Below, piece after piece: positions 30,883 through 42,267 of a stretch of 64,000 nucleotides of DNA. Source of the DNA: Epinephelus fuscoguttatus. Taxonomy: Eukaryota > Chordata > Actinopteri > Perciformes > Serranidae. The stretch is from the NCBI RefSeq assembly GCF_011397635.1, contig NC_064757.1:32649839-32713838 (forward strand), written 5' to 3'. Within the stretch, counting starts at the first letter, position 1. Every line of letters starts with the position of its first letter. The position numbers and the translations under genes are program-made. Under the pieces are notes generated by a model. That model was not told the origin of the DNA and searched no databases. It worked only from the letters and a program-made list of their open reading frames with translations.

Positions 30883-32789
30883 CACTAGAACACCTTTTAA
30901 AAAAACTTGCTGCAAGGAACCTTACTTGGACCACCTCCCTCCAAACATCAGTATAATTGAACTTTTCCCTCAAACTCGATTAATTCCTTCTCACATTTTT
31001 GACTGTCATGTTCTCCCACAGTCCCACAGTCAGGTTAGCCTGTCCCTCGACTGTGCTGGAATGCATTTCTGAACGTTATCCCTTTTGAACGAGCCAACTC
31101 CTGCAGAGTCTTTAGCATTCATCTCTCTGGATCTGACTGGGTGGAATAGGCTATTTGACTCTAATAAATAGCATATTTTTGGGTGGAGCCTGGGCTCGAG
31201 CTCTCCCTGTTGGAGGGGATATATAGAATTTTGATAGATGATAAGTGCTCTGTTTTACAATTACTCATGCGCCACGGTGTTGTGAAACAGCCTTTGGATT
31301 GTGTCTATATGTGTACAGGGAGCTGTGTGGAAATAGTTGTTGAAATGTGATACAGTGGAAGTGTTCGAACACCTTTGTAGATTCGTTCCCTTTGGGGTTT
31401 CCTGCAGATGATTGGCAGTTACAGCCAAACAACTCAACCATGCCACAATGGGATGATTGCTCGCAAATGGCTGCAATGTTGTAAACCAAAAATGATGTCA
31501 TAGCAAATTATTTAATAACTGTTGGCCTTCTTTTGCACTTTGTTAGACGTTTAGCGTTACGGTGATCTTCATTGTTTCATCATGACTACTTTTCAGACTT
31601 TTGAAATGTTTTTCTTTTTAAAATGAGGATTCTCATACACTTGACAGATCCTTAAATTTTCATTTATTTCATTTGATGATAAAAACTTATGTCATACAAG
31701 GTCACAGTAGATGGGAGTAGCTAAAGCCACACAGCATTACAGCCAAAACTTTAGGCTTCTTTTAATGCAAAAAATTCTGTATCAAACAAACAAAAAAATA
31801 AAAGTCATCCCCCATGGCATCAGGGGTGTGTGCAACCGATCAGTGCTGTATTATAATCTGTGACATTGATCTTACTTATACTTACAGACAGTTCCAATCA
31901 GTGCAAATCATTCGCAGTATGGGTCCGTCTGAACCAGAATCAGCTCAGAGCCAGGGACAGGGAGCACAGGTTGTCCCTCTGCTGATGCCATTAATGGCTT
32001 CAGGAAAACAGCCAGCACTTTAAAGTTGATACAGCAGCAGGACAGAAATGTACTTGCATATCAAGTGTTTTGGAAGCTTCGACTCTTCAAAGACTCTGAT
32101 CTCACTAATCACACACAGCAGACGCTGAATGATTTGCCAAACATAACTCGACATCAGGTAAACATTTTTCAGATTTGTTGAGAGAAGTTAATTGTCCGTA
32201 GTGCCGCTTTTGCAACAGTTTGATGTTGTGATCATTCTTAAACACTGAGAGACACGACAACTACTATTTTAAGGTTTATATGCAGCTTCCGGTTTGCTCA
32301 TTTGAAATCAGAGTAGTTTAAATGGTCATGTTTACTAATTTCAATTGGTGTGACTTAAGTCAGATTCGTAATCACTACAAGGGATAATTGGGTAAAAATA
32401 TATCAATTTCCACACCCAAATGGGTTACTCTGCTTGATAAGGATTAAAACTAGTTTCATAAAAGAGTAGATTTCTTCAAGTGTGGTTCCAATGTAGCTGT
32501 GAACCTCAGACAGATCATTTCACTGATTTATGTCACTCCATCCAAAATGTTCAGTCTGATTCCAGAAATGTGAAATTTCTTGAAAATTCATGATGTCTTT
32601 TTGACTCATATAATAATCACCACAAGCAGGAAATGTCTGAGCAAAAGGTACTTTGGAAGAACAGTGAGGACTGCATGTTATCACTAAGAATGAGGGCAAA
32701 TTGACAAAATATTCCCACACAAGATTACAAAATAGCCGATACAGCAGCTGGAAAGAAAATGTTTTAACAGCAACGGCGTAGGTATTGTG

Positions 32790-33720
32790 TCAATACTGGG
32801 GGACGCACATATGAAGTGGGGTTTTGAGGGTCCTCTGCTAAGAAATTTCAAGCATCAAACACTTAATTTGCTGCATTCTGGTGAATTTGACTGCACCAAA
32901 TTGGAGTTTTTCTATCTTTAAGGTGGAAAATGTCTTCATTCTCTCAACATAAAAGTCCTCTGCTGATGTTTTTTGGGGTGAGGGAGGACAAAGGCATATG
33001 TTCTAAATATTGAAGGGGCCATTTCCTCTGCGTCCCACCCCCCCTGAAACACACACGCACGCTCACACAGTCTAAGCCTACAGTTAACAGTTTCATTTTC
33101 TGGGCATTCAAAACCATTTGAAAAATTGATTGCATCCTTGTTTTTAAGTCTTCCCACTGACTGCTGTTTCTGATTACAGTGTGAAGCACGTAATGTGATC
33201 TGTTAGCTGTCCTGTAAGTTGAGGATAAACACATCTTCCTTCTCCTCCTCCTCTGTTTGTTCTCTTTGAGCACAGCTGTCTTTACGCAGCACGAACCGAA
33301 TCACTGGATCACAAAGAAGAGCAAAAGAGCGTGCCATAAATAACGCTGCAAGAACCTCTTCAGAAATGAGTGCATCACTACAAATCAAACATGCACACAG
33401 TGGGTGGTCTTAGTGCATAATATGGAAGAGGGGGATGTGATTGCAACATGGATTAGACTGTATGATGATGATGATGATGATCATAGGTGTCGATTTTGGG
33501 GGGATACAGGGGACATGTCACTCTCAATATGTAGAACATATGCTTTTACCCCCCACCCCCCAAAAAATGTTAGTTTTGACAAAAATGTAAGACTTTAACA
33601 CCATGATATGATGCAGAAAAGGCACAAATGGTGCAAAAAAATCACCAGAATGCAAAAATTAAATTTAGGTGTTTCGTGTTAAAAAATTTCTTGTGGAGGA
33701 CCCCTGTTTCATATGTGGTT
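32790..33720. repeat. Inverted pair of one interspersed repeat upstream of fst
   Basis: Sequence at 33483-33720 (CATAGGTGTCGATTTTGGGG onward) reappears in reverse complement at about 32790-33040. Both contain GCATATGTTCTA next to a C/G run, plus TGCATTCTGGTGA. The pair could fold back. The arms have diverged and the ends are approximate. Confidence 0.6.
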
Positions 33721-34052
33721 TGTAGTAGTGGGGCATTAATTGATACTGTTTCTGTGCACCCACACTCACAGCTCTGAATATACGGGAATATTTCATCTTG
33801 GAGTACATGTGGCCCAACTCATGTTTGGTAGATTATGACGCCTAAATGGTGTTTCACTGGAATCTGAAAAAAAAAAGTGGGGGATTACAGTGTGTTCTTC
33901 CTGGTTGACAGATAATTAACTCCCTGGTGTCTGATTCACACTGCCGACACTTTGCTCTTTGCTCTGGAGAGCTGTAACCAGAGTTCCGCTGAAGAGGTCG
34001 CGCAAGGACTTCTGACGGAGTTCAGCCTGTCTGTGCGTCAGTGAGTGAAGAG

Positions 34053-34053
<1 letters not shown>

Positions 34054-34087
<34 letters not shown>
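34054..34087. repeat. (TG)17 microsatellite
   Basis: Pure TG run about 900 bp upstream of the fst start codon. Confidence 0.95.
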
Positions 34088-34090
<3 letters not shown>

Positions 34091-34881
34091 TTCATTCAAT
34101 GAAATGCAACACCCTGCTCCTCTGTCTGAAGCCTCTTCGGAAACAGGTTTGATTATATTTAAAAGCTTGACCCGGGAGAGAAACCCAAACAACTGTCTGT
34201 TCTAATATTAGCCGTGCGGCTGCGGACTACTATGAATTCTATTATTGTCTGGGCTCGGACATATTCCAAAAGGCAACTCTCATCAAAAGATTTACACTTT
34301 TGACTGCAGTTGGTGGAAAAAATATCAGTTACCAACAAGTAGTACCCTTAATTTGAAGGACTGCTGGTATGTCCGGATGGGCATGTTGGCAGTGGGCCTG
34401 TTAGATTATATAGCAATAAAGGCCTTGATACATGAGTAACAGTGACATTCATTATCACTACTATTATTATTGTTATTATATTATTATTCATATTTTTTAG
34501 GTGATAAAAGCTTTAAAGACGCGTTTCCAAGCCGTGCGTAAAACCACCTCTCCGCCTCACACTGGTGAAAAATCGAAAACGATTAAAATTAAACATTAAT
34601 GACATAATTTTACATCAAGACAAAAATTCATGTCAACTGACACATTTATTCTGATCTGCTGTTTGCTTCTGTGTGACTGCAAAGCCTCCTGTTTCCGGAG
34701 TTTCTTTTTTCTTATTAGATTCAGACCTATCTTCATATTCTCTGATTATTGTGGTAAGAGAAAGTTGCCTGTAACGATGTCACCTGATTGGGATTGAAAG
34801 AACTTTGGTAAGAAAAAAAAAATCTCCCCACCCCCACAGAAGAGGAGACCGCCCACCAGAGACAGTCAACCAGAGACCCCT

Positions 34882-34895
34882 TATAGATTTAAAAA
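34882..34895 (+). promoter_or_regulatory. Candidate fst TATA-like element
   Basis: TATAGATTTAAAAA lies 105-118 bp before the fst start codon, a plausible distance for a TATA-like box with a short 5' UTR. There is no other support. Confidence 0.3.
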
Positions 34896-34999
34896 GAGAG
34901 GCTGCATTCTCAGACTGACACTTATTCAACACTGCCACCTTAAGCAGATTACTTTTGCGCTGCCTGTGTCAAATACGTAGTTCACTTTGCCTCTCCATC

Positions 35000-35090
35000 A
35001 TGTTTAGGATGCTGAAACACCACCTTCACCCGGGCTTTTTTCTCTTGTTCATATGGCTTTGTCACCTCATGGAACATCAAAAAGTTCAAG
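35000..35090 (+). CDS. fst: fst exon 1 (residues 1-31), signal peptide
   Basis: Start codon, then a hydrophobic leader ([13 protein letters not shown]). The donor is GTAAGC in phase 1. An upstream start is unlikely because this leader already fits the family. Confidence 0.94.
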
Positions 35091-38000
35091 GTAAGCTCTC
35101 CTCATCCATTTTCTTCTATTCTTGCCGTTTTTGAAAAACTTCGACATGCTGTCAGACACAAAACGCGCCCTGTGTCGGATACTTGCTGCAACCGAGAAAC
35201 TTTTCAAAGTGAGTTTCCTTTTTTCCCGCTGATAAAAAAACTCTCTGTCCATCAGACAGTGCGTGCGTAAAGCGTCCATAAAACAGGTGCCATATGGGAC
35301 ACTTCAAAGTGAGACTATAGCAAGTTTTGCAGCCCTCGCCAGGCGCACAAGCCGCCACGCCGCGTTGGTGGCAGCGCCAGCTCTCCACAATACCTGAGCA
35401 TGTTCTGATACTTTTGTATGAGCGTTTAGTGTCTCACGGTGCTGCAGTCAACCCTGTAACAAACTTCAGAATATCCACAATGAGTTTATGGTCGTGTTAT
35501 TGATATATTTCCCGCACATATCCACTCGGCATTGTGTGCAAAAATACCTTTTTTGTTGCAATCTTACATCTTTACTTTCTACAAAATATAGTAAAACTGG
35601 AGAGTTTTGTAGATATAATTTCCATCGGGAGCTTTTAGTTCAAATAGAAATCTGTCTTCAATTTAAGAACCACGCCAGTTCATGAACACTTAATGTCATA
35701 TGTGTCTGTGTCGGTTTAGACATCCTGCTGTTGTCTGGATCAAAGGATATTTTTTGTACCACAGAAATAGGATAACTGTTTTGTTTTTGCATTTTTACGT
35801 GTTTAAAATAAACTTTACACTGGTTTATTATAAGGCAAGGCATTGTCTGGTGGGTACATGTCTGGGATATTGTTCTGAGGCGTTGGAGACGGTGGTGTGT
35901 TTAGCTAAAGACCGTGGTTTTCTGAAGGAGATTGGCTGCAATTTAACGCTGTCTAGACGCTCCACTTTCTGTCCAGTGATAACAAGGAGGCTCTAGGAAT
36001 AAAGGAAACCCCCCTCCAAAGATTCTTCTTACTTTTTTGGTTTGTGGCTGCATTGTAAGGGCTGTCAGTCACAGATGGGATAGGCAAGTGTTAACAGTCT
36101 AGCAAAGAAAAAAAAATCAGACAAAATACTGCCGGGAGGGCGAAAGGGAGGGAGGGAGCGTCTCGGATAATACCGGCTGCGTGTGTGTCTAGTGCGTCTG
36201 GGTCAGCGGTTTCAGACGTTCAACATGCGACACTCGAGTATTTTTTTGTTTTTCTGTTTACAGCTGGGAACTGCTGGCTGCAGCAGGGGAAGAACGGGAG
36301 GTGCCAGGTGCTCTACATGCCCGGGATGAGCAGGGAGGAGTGCTGTCGGAGTGGGAGACTGGGGACATCCTGGACTGAGGAGGACGTCCCCAACAGCACG
36401 CTCTTTAGGTGGATGATCTTCAATGGCGGAGCTCCCAATTGCATACCTTGCAAAGGTGGAGGTGCACTCATTTCCCTTCGTTCTCTCATAATACACATCC
36501 TCAGCCATTTCGCGTAATAAATCCAAATGCTGATCTGATTTACGCACATCATCGTGCGTAAATTATTCCTTTAATGTGTACTTTATCCGCCAGAGTTATT
36601 TTACGCACAAGGCCAAAATCCTCTCCAGCATCCCATAACACAGACTTTTTATTATTTTAGAGACCTGCGATAATGTTGACTGTGGGCCTGGAAAGAGGTG
36701 CAAGATGAACAGAAGAAGCAAGCCGCGCTGCGTGTGCGCGCCAGACTGCTCCAACATCACCTGGAAAGGGCCAGTCTGCGGCTCTGATGGAAAGACCTAC
36801 AAAGACGAATGCGCACTGCTGAAGGCGAAATGTAAAGGCCACCCCGACCTGGACGTGCAGTACCAGGGAAAGTGCAAGAGTGAGTAAATATTGTTTTTAA
36901 ATTCTTCCCACTTCCACATTTCTCAAAGCTGCATGTGCCAAGAATCCAGCGTTTTTTTCTGGTATTTCGTGTCGCGTTTTCACGAAATCCTGCTATTTCT
37001 TTGTCTCGACAGAAACGTGCCGTGACGTCTTGTGCCCCGGCAGCTCCACATGCGTCGTGGACCAGACAAACAACGCATATTGTGTGACGTGTAATCGGAT
37101 TTGCCCCGAGGTGACGTCGCCTGAGCAGTACCTGTGTGGAAACGATGGGATCATCTATGCCAGCGCGTGTCACCTGAGAAGAGCTACCTGTCTCCTCGGC
37201 AGATCCATTGGAGTGGCATATGAGGGAAAATGCGTCAGTAAGTGTGCAACTAGAGACGTGAGAGTGTGAGACTCCCTTAGAGCGCCTCCACCCCCTGACT
37301 TTGAATACTGTTTAAGTGCATGTTCTCCCCGGCCAGCTCTGCAGTTATTCACTGCTCATTTTTGCCAACATTCCACTGAGGAGGGGGTCTTAGAGAGAGT
37401 GTGTGTGTGTGTGTGTTTGGTAGTTGCTTGTGTTTGCTCAAGAAATGATAGACATCTTATTATTTCCTGATGTTGGCAGCACTATCCCATATGGGAGAGA
37501 GGGAAGTAGAGGGGGAGGGAGAAAGAGAGCAAAACAGGGGAGTGCTGGGGGCCATGAAGACATGCTTCAAGTTAATATTTGAGTCAGATGGATTCTTATC
37601 CAGAAGGCAGTCAATCTAAGTCTTGAATGCAAACTTAAACATAACTTTGTGTTCCCCTCCACAAGACCCTAACCCTATAAAACAGGATTTAGTTTTTATT
37701 CCTAGCTCAGGTCTCCAAAAACTCAGCAGTCATCTGATCCTGCTTGAAAAGCATTCATGATAATCCATCTAATCAAAGGTTTCCCCTGTTTCTTCCTCTC
37801 TGCTTCTAGAGGCCAAGTCGTGTGAGGACATCCAGTGCAGCGCGGGGAAAAAGTGTCTGTGGGATGCTCGGATGAGCCGGGGACGCTGCTCGCTGTGTGA
37901 TGAGACCTGTCCGGAGAGCAGGACGGATGAGGCGGTGTGTGCCAGTGACAACACCACATATCCCAGTGAATGTGCCATGAAGCAAGCAGCTTGCTCTTTG

Positions 38001-40119
38001 GGGGTGCTGCTGGAAGTCAAGCACTCAGGATCTTGCAACTGTAAGTAAATAACAAAAGCAAAAATATGAAAAAAAAGAAAGAAACAAAAACACCCTCCTC
38101 CCTCTCTGAGCAAAAGACAATATTCCATGTTGCTTCCCAAACAAAAACCTCCCCTTGAAAGTGCCCCTCCATCCCAACTCTTCCCCCCCCAAACTCCCAC
38201 CCCAGCCACACCACCAAGCACAGCTTAAGCAAGCAGAAAGGACCTGGGAATAGAAGAACTTGCATGACATTGTCTTTGTCGCTGGCTTTTGTTCTTGTGT
38301 TCTTGTTGTTGTTTTTTTTATTTTACTTTTTTTTCTCAATTCTTCTGCAAAACAAAATAACAGAGAGGTGAATGAAAAAGCATAGCTACATATATCAGCA
38401 GGCTCTATCTAAAAGTCTGCGAAAAGCTAACTCCATTAAACTAACGCAAATATTAAAGGAGACTAATTTTGTTTGCAGTGGCACAATCCTGATATCTGAA
38501 AGCCTAGCTATAAGTTAATGCTAGTGACCTGCAGGAGCAGGTTGCCTGAAATCTCATGCAGTCTTTTTTTAATCAGTAATGGTTTATTTTTATGATAGTG
38601 GTCATATCTTTACAGCTTGTAAATTCCATGGTCACATTGCTAATTTCATGGTAATAGTTTATTTGTGGTTTTTTTTTTTGGTATTATTTTTTTTTTTCTT
38701 TTTTTGTTGCTTTTGGCTGTAATCAATCAATTCAAAATGCACTGCCTCTTGTGACATACACCACACTGCCAACATGTCAATAAGAACAGAATACCTTTGA
38801 ATATACTCATATGATGTGCATAAGGTGATTGTAACATTGGTGCCATGTTAGTGATAATGGATGGATTTTGAGATTCATGTCGTTACCTATCTGTAGACCA
38901 GAGTGAGGCATTCATGCGCTCACATATCTGGGGGGGAAAAAAACATCAAATTGAACAATAGCCTCAAGGGAGTATCGGATTTACATTCCAAGTTGCGATG
39001 TAGAATAGCGTCTCCTTGTCAGTATCTCTCTCTCCTGACTGAGTACCTTAATGTGATGTGCCTAAGGTATACAATGGAATCCAAGGGACCAACTTTATGA
39101 TCACCTCATGAGCTAAATAGAAATGTGATACTTTACAGTGTGCAGGATTAAGCATCAGAAGCTTGTAGAACCACGCTTTCTTACGTCTCATCTCATTATT
39201 AGAAGACAAAAAAAAAAAAAAAAGATATTTACCAGCTAACTTTTATTGTTCGTGCTGTTTCCAGTGAATGTGTTGTCTACCAGAATATGTATCAGAAATG
39301 ACAAATCCATTTGGATTGATGAGGGACTGCCTTTTTTTTCCCTTTCTTTTTTTGTAATGTCACTCTTGCTCTCGCTTGTGTGCTTTTTTTTTTTTTTTTT
39401 TTAATTAAGTGTCCGATGTAAATCTCTTCTGTAAAAAAAAGAAAATACCTCAGAACTGTGTTAATGATCTCTGACCTGCTTGCTAAGGCCAGGCTGTGAC
39501 ACAGAGTCCTCCCTCCCTGTACGTTTGAGCCAGAAAAGAATAATCAGAGCAAAGGAAACTAGCAAATCCAAGAACACAAGGGCACTTTTCTGTGTTATGT
39601 GTGTCTGCTTTCAAGATATCTGCCCAAAAGAGACCCGAGCTACTGGAACCATCAGCCTCAGTGCCCCCATACCCGCTCCCCCCTAACCCACCTTGCAACC
39701 ACCCTACCCAACCTCCCATGCACCCCTCTTCTCCATGCACCCCACTTTTTTCTCTTGTTGCAGCCCTGACTTGCTAGATTATATAAATGGCAGTTGCATA
39801 ATTGAGAATGCCACAGTAATTGTTGATACCAAGTCACACAGACTCTTCTTCACACACACAGATGCATAAACACAAACATACACATTTACACACACATAAA
39901 AAATAAACATAAGGGGGGCTGTGTGCTAGTGGCTTTGCTGTGAGCTTTTTTTTTTAAAGAACATTCAGTGATATTCTGCGCTGTTGTGGTCCATATTCAT
40001 ACAACAGCTACCATATATTCTCCCATATAGCCATTACAGAAGACCAGGAGGAGGATGAGGAAGATGAGGACTCAGACTACATGGCCTATGTCCATATATC
40101 TTCTATACTGGATGGATAG
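35000..40119 (+). CDS. fst: Follistatin, complete 6-exon gene
   Basis: Follistatin is a secreted glycoprotein that binds and neutralises activins and myostatin-type ligands outside the cell. Six exons, joined at phase-1 introns throughout, give 1047 nt or 348 residues plus stop (human 344). Exon 1 encodes the signal peptide, exon 2 the N-terminal TGF-beta-binding domain, exons 3-5 one follistatin domain each (about 95-167, 168-242, 243-319) and exon 6 the acidic tail. The basic stretch [13 protein letters not shown] in domain 1 matches the heparin-binding site. Similarity to vertebrate follistatin is very high, and the three-domain form excludes FSTL3. Teleosts may have fsta and fstb; I cannot tell which this is. 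Confidence 0.97.
35091..36263 (+). other. fst intron 1
   Basis: 1.17 kb; I see no repeat family. Unlike most introns here it seems free of transposons, so it may hold regulatory sequence, but I cannot point to specific sites. Confidence 0.45.
36264..36455 (+). CDS. fst: fst exon 2 (residues 31-95), N-terminal domain
   Basis: Encodes [17 protein letters not shown], then [20 protein letters not shown] and [15 protein letters not shown], the ligand-clasping N-terminal domain. It carries an NST sequon at VPNSTLF where human has DNT. Confidence 0.97.
36661..36879 (+). CDS. fst: fst exon 3 (residues 95-168), follistatin domain 1
   Basis: Cysteine-rich follistatin domain with heparin-binding basics ([13 protein letters not shown]), the conserved glycosylation site CSNITWKGP and the Kazal-type segment [20 protein letters not shown]. 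Confidence 0.97.
37013..37237 (+). CDS. fst: fst exon 4 (residues 168-243), follistatin domain 2
   Basis: Encodes [20 protein letters not shown], then [20 protein letters not shown], nearly as in mammals. Domain 2 makes key activin contacts. Confidence 0.97.
37238..37809 (+). other. fst intron 4
   Basis: 572 bp with a short (TG)n tract near 37399-37417 and a GA-rich stretch at 37495-37550. Nothing coding. Confidence 0.5.
37810..38040 (+). CDS. fst: fst exon 5 (residues 243-320), follistatin domain 3
   Basis: Encodes [20 protein letters not shown], then [20 protein letters not shown]. An NTT sequon replaces the human NAT. The exon ends in HSGSCN plus one base. Reading through the donor would give Cys-Lys-stop, a possible short form without the acidic tail. 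Confidence 0.97.
38041..40030 (+). other. fst intron 5
   Basis: 1.99 kb with long T runs (38670-38710, 39387-39403), a poly-A run (about 39209-39224) and a C-rich stretch near 39660-39745. No gene or transposon recognised. Its first codons after the donor give an in-frame stop. Confidence 0.5.
40031..40119 (+). CDS. fst: fst exon 6 (residues 320-348), acidic tail and stop
   Basis: Encodes the acidic run [14 protein letters not shown] followed by HISSILDG and TAG, matching the tail of the long human isoform (ISSILEW). The acceptor ATATAG is weak, preceded by a modest pyrimidine tract. Confidence 0.95.
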
Positions 40120-41188
40120 GCCCCCATCACTAGGGGAGCAGTCCTAGGGCAAGGAATCATGTCCATACTGTACATTATGTGTATGCTTATTTATTTTTTA
40201 AAGAAAAAGGAAGTATACATATAGTTCAGTCTGCTAGATGTTTATTTATACTTTTTTTGTGATTTATAATTTATACATTTACAATGTCAGGCTTACTATC
40301 TACCATGATATATTGTGTTACCACTCATTTCCCCCTTTTTTTGTTGTTGTCCCTTTTACTTTCTTTTTTTTTATCATGAAGAAATATATTTGTCCAAAGA
40401 GAAGCAGTGTTATTTATTTGTCATGTTACCGTGTAAGTATAAGTCCTCTACAAGCTGTAAATTGCATTCCCTGAGCTGTAAAAATCTGCTTGTTTCTGTC
40501 AAATCTCTATCACAGATGTTTATGTCACACATACGTAAATGCATGTTTAGGCTGTGTGTTTATTTATTGGGAATATATCAATCATTTTATGTACAGAAGT
40601 GTTTCTGGTTTGTTTACAACTCATAATAACTGACCAAAGGGATTATCTCAATGGTTTTGCAAAAGAGCATTGTAAAAGTTGCAACACAGCAGTGATGAAA
40701 TGGAAGAGAAAAAATAAGAGCCATTTGTTTTTCTTTTCTTCTTCTTGTTCTTTTTTGTTTTGGTTACTCTTCAGTTTTAGCCCTTTAGATTTGTTTCCAA
40801 CACGGAGACGACAACTTTAGACATTGTTCAATAGCATTTATTTTGTCTCACCACATTAGAGCAGAGGTAAGTTTTGGACGATACTTGATTATTTTGGAAA
40901 CAATGTGCCATTAACATTTGTGTGCTGTCTTCTTGCCAATGTGCTCCATATTGCTCTCGCAGAGCTGAAATAGGACTAACGTACTGCAGTACTCGACACT
41001 ATATCAGACTTCATCACTTTGTTTCTTTTTTGTTTTTTTTTTCTCAGAATGCATTTTTATTTTCAAACATCACAAGAGAAATACAAAATTCTGTTATGAA
41101 TATATAGTTTTGTATTTTTTATGTAAATGTCATATGTACATACAAAGTTTGATGGTATTTGTACAGATATGAAGAGTGAAACAATAAA
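40120..41188 (+). other. fst 3' UTR (inferred)
   Basis: U-rich sequence from the stop codon to the polyadenylation signal, with several ATTTA motifs (for example TTATTTATT around 40188 and 40412). This suggests an AU-rich element type of mRNA control. The extent is inferred from the signal only. Confidence 0.6.
41183..41188 (+). terminator. fst polyadenylation signal
   Basis: AATAAA followed at once by a G and a T-rich stretch (GTTTTTTTTCC), the classical arrangement, 1.06 kb after the stop codon and 1 kb before ndufs4. Confidence 0.7.
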
Positions 41189-42184
41189 AGTTTTTTTTCC
41201 TTATACTTTTTCTGACTCTGCTGTGTCATTGATGGTGTGGATAACAAGTTAAACATGTCAAAATGTCAATGCGTGTGTTTAATTCAAAGGCGAAGTTGGA
41301 CCTACATTACATTTTCGACCTACATAGCACAGGATTGGGAAAAAAGGATGATATACTATGTTCTGTAAGATTAGATGCATTTATCTCCCATCAGAGATCC
41401 ACTGATACTGTGGAGTCAATCCTTTTATATCTTTGGGTGTAGCTATATTGTGGGCATGGATTTTTGTATGATTTTTGCATCAGTTTGTTAACCATTTCAT
41501 TCATTTGGATGAGCCAAAAAACAAACATTGCTATCAGCAAACAGTTTCTAAATTGATATGCCAAAATCGTAACTATATAATGACATTTAGGGGACCAATA
41601 TTTCCATAGACACTTACATACACCCAGATAAAAGATTTTATCTATTGCCTGCCTTTATGCAGTATGTTCCAATAAAACACTGAGATAACTTTACATGTTT
41701 TTGTTCTGTAAAATGTTAAACAGTGGTGTTTTAAACCCACACTGTGAATAGGATGCATTTGGAAGGACCCTTTGAATCAACTCATCAAAACCATTAAACA
41801 AGAATGTAAATATGGGACATTTTACCATGCTTAATAAACCCATGAGTTGTCTTTGAACCATAGTGTTGCCAACTTATAAACTTATCAAGCAAAATCTGAA
41901 GGAAATAATAATTATAAGATGGGAAATTGGCTTCTAATTCCTCTGGATGTGCTGAGTTTCTCTCCATTAACACCATCCCCATCGTTATTTGTGATATGAA
42001 ACAAACATCCGCGGCGTAAATAGACCCCAGATTTGTCTGGACATGTCCCGCTGTATGTAACGCATCCATGTAAAGTAATTTTAGCCGCTGGCATCAGTCC
42101 TCCATATCTTTGCCAGCTGTCTCCGTCACCCGCTCGCTCCGTTTGTACCTCCGCGGACTCCGTACGACATTGTTGACAACAAAC
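41189..42184. other. fst-ndufs4 intergenic DNA and ndufs4 promoter
   Basis: About 1 kb. The left part is AT-rich, with a further AATAAA near 41671. From about 42100 the sequence becomes GC/CpG-richer (CACCCGCTCGCTCCG, CCTCCGCGGACTCCG), as expected for a housekeeping promoter without a TATA box. Confidence 0.5.
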
Positions 42185-42267
42185 ATGGCGTCCTCAATGT
42201 CACTTCTCGGTTTGGGACGTTTATCTGTTGTCAATGCTGCTTATAGATTGGCCCTGAATCCCATCAG
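42185..42267 (+). CDS. ndufs4: ndufs4 exon 1 (mitochondrial presequence)
   Basis: Encodes [20 protein letters not shown] then RLALNPIR, lacking acidic residues and typical of a matrix-targeting peptide. It ends in phase 2. Confidence 0.92.

Larger units (their letters stand above)
28899..34999. other. itga2 3' UTR and itga2-fst intergenic DNA
   Basis: 6.1 kb with no coding exon that I can recognise. The left part must hold the itga2 3' UTR, and the right end the fst promoter. Between them are a MITE fragment (29968-30480), a CTCCT tract, an inverted repeat pair (about 32790-33720) and a (TG)17 tract. Human has MOCS2 at this position; nothing here resembles it. Confidence 0.6.

Noticed and set aside
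30676..31072. Arg/Gly/Glu- and Ser/Pro/Leu-rich ORFs
   Set aside because: They arise from the CTCCT pentamer tract and are not protein genes.
36212..36552. Minus-strand ORFs of up to 111 aa over fst exon 2
   Set aside because: They are antisense shadows of a strongly conserved + strand exon.
36757..37173. 138-aa minus-strand ORF over fst exons 3-4
   Set aside because: It is an antisense shadow of the cysteine-rich follistatin exons, crossing an intron.
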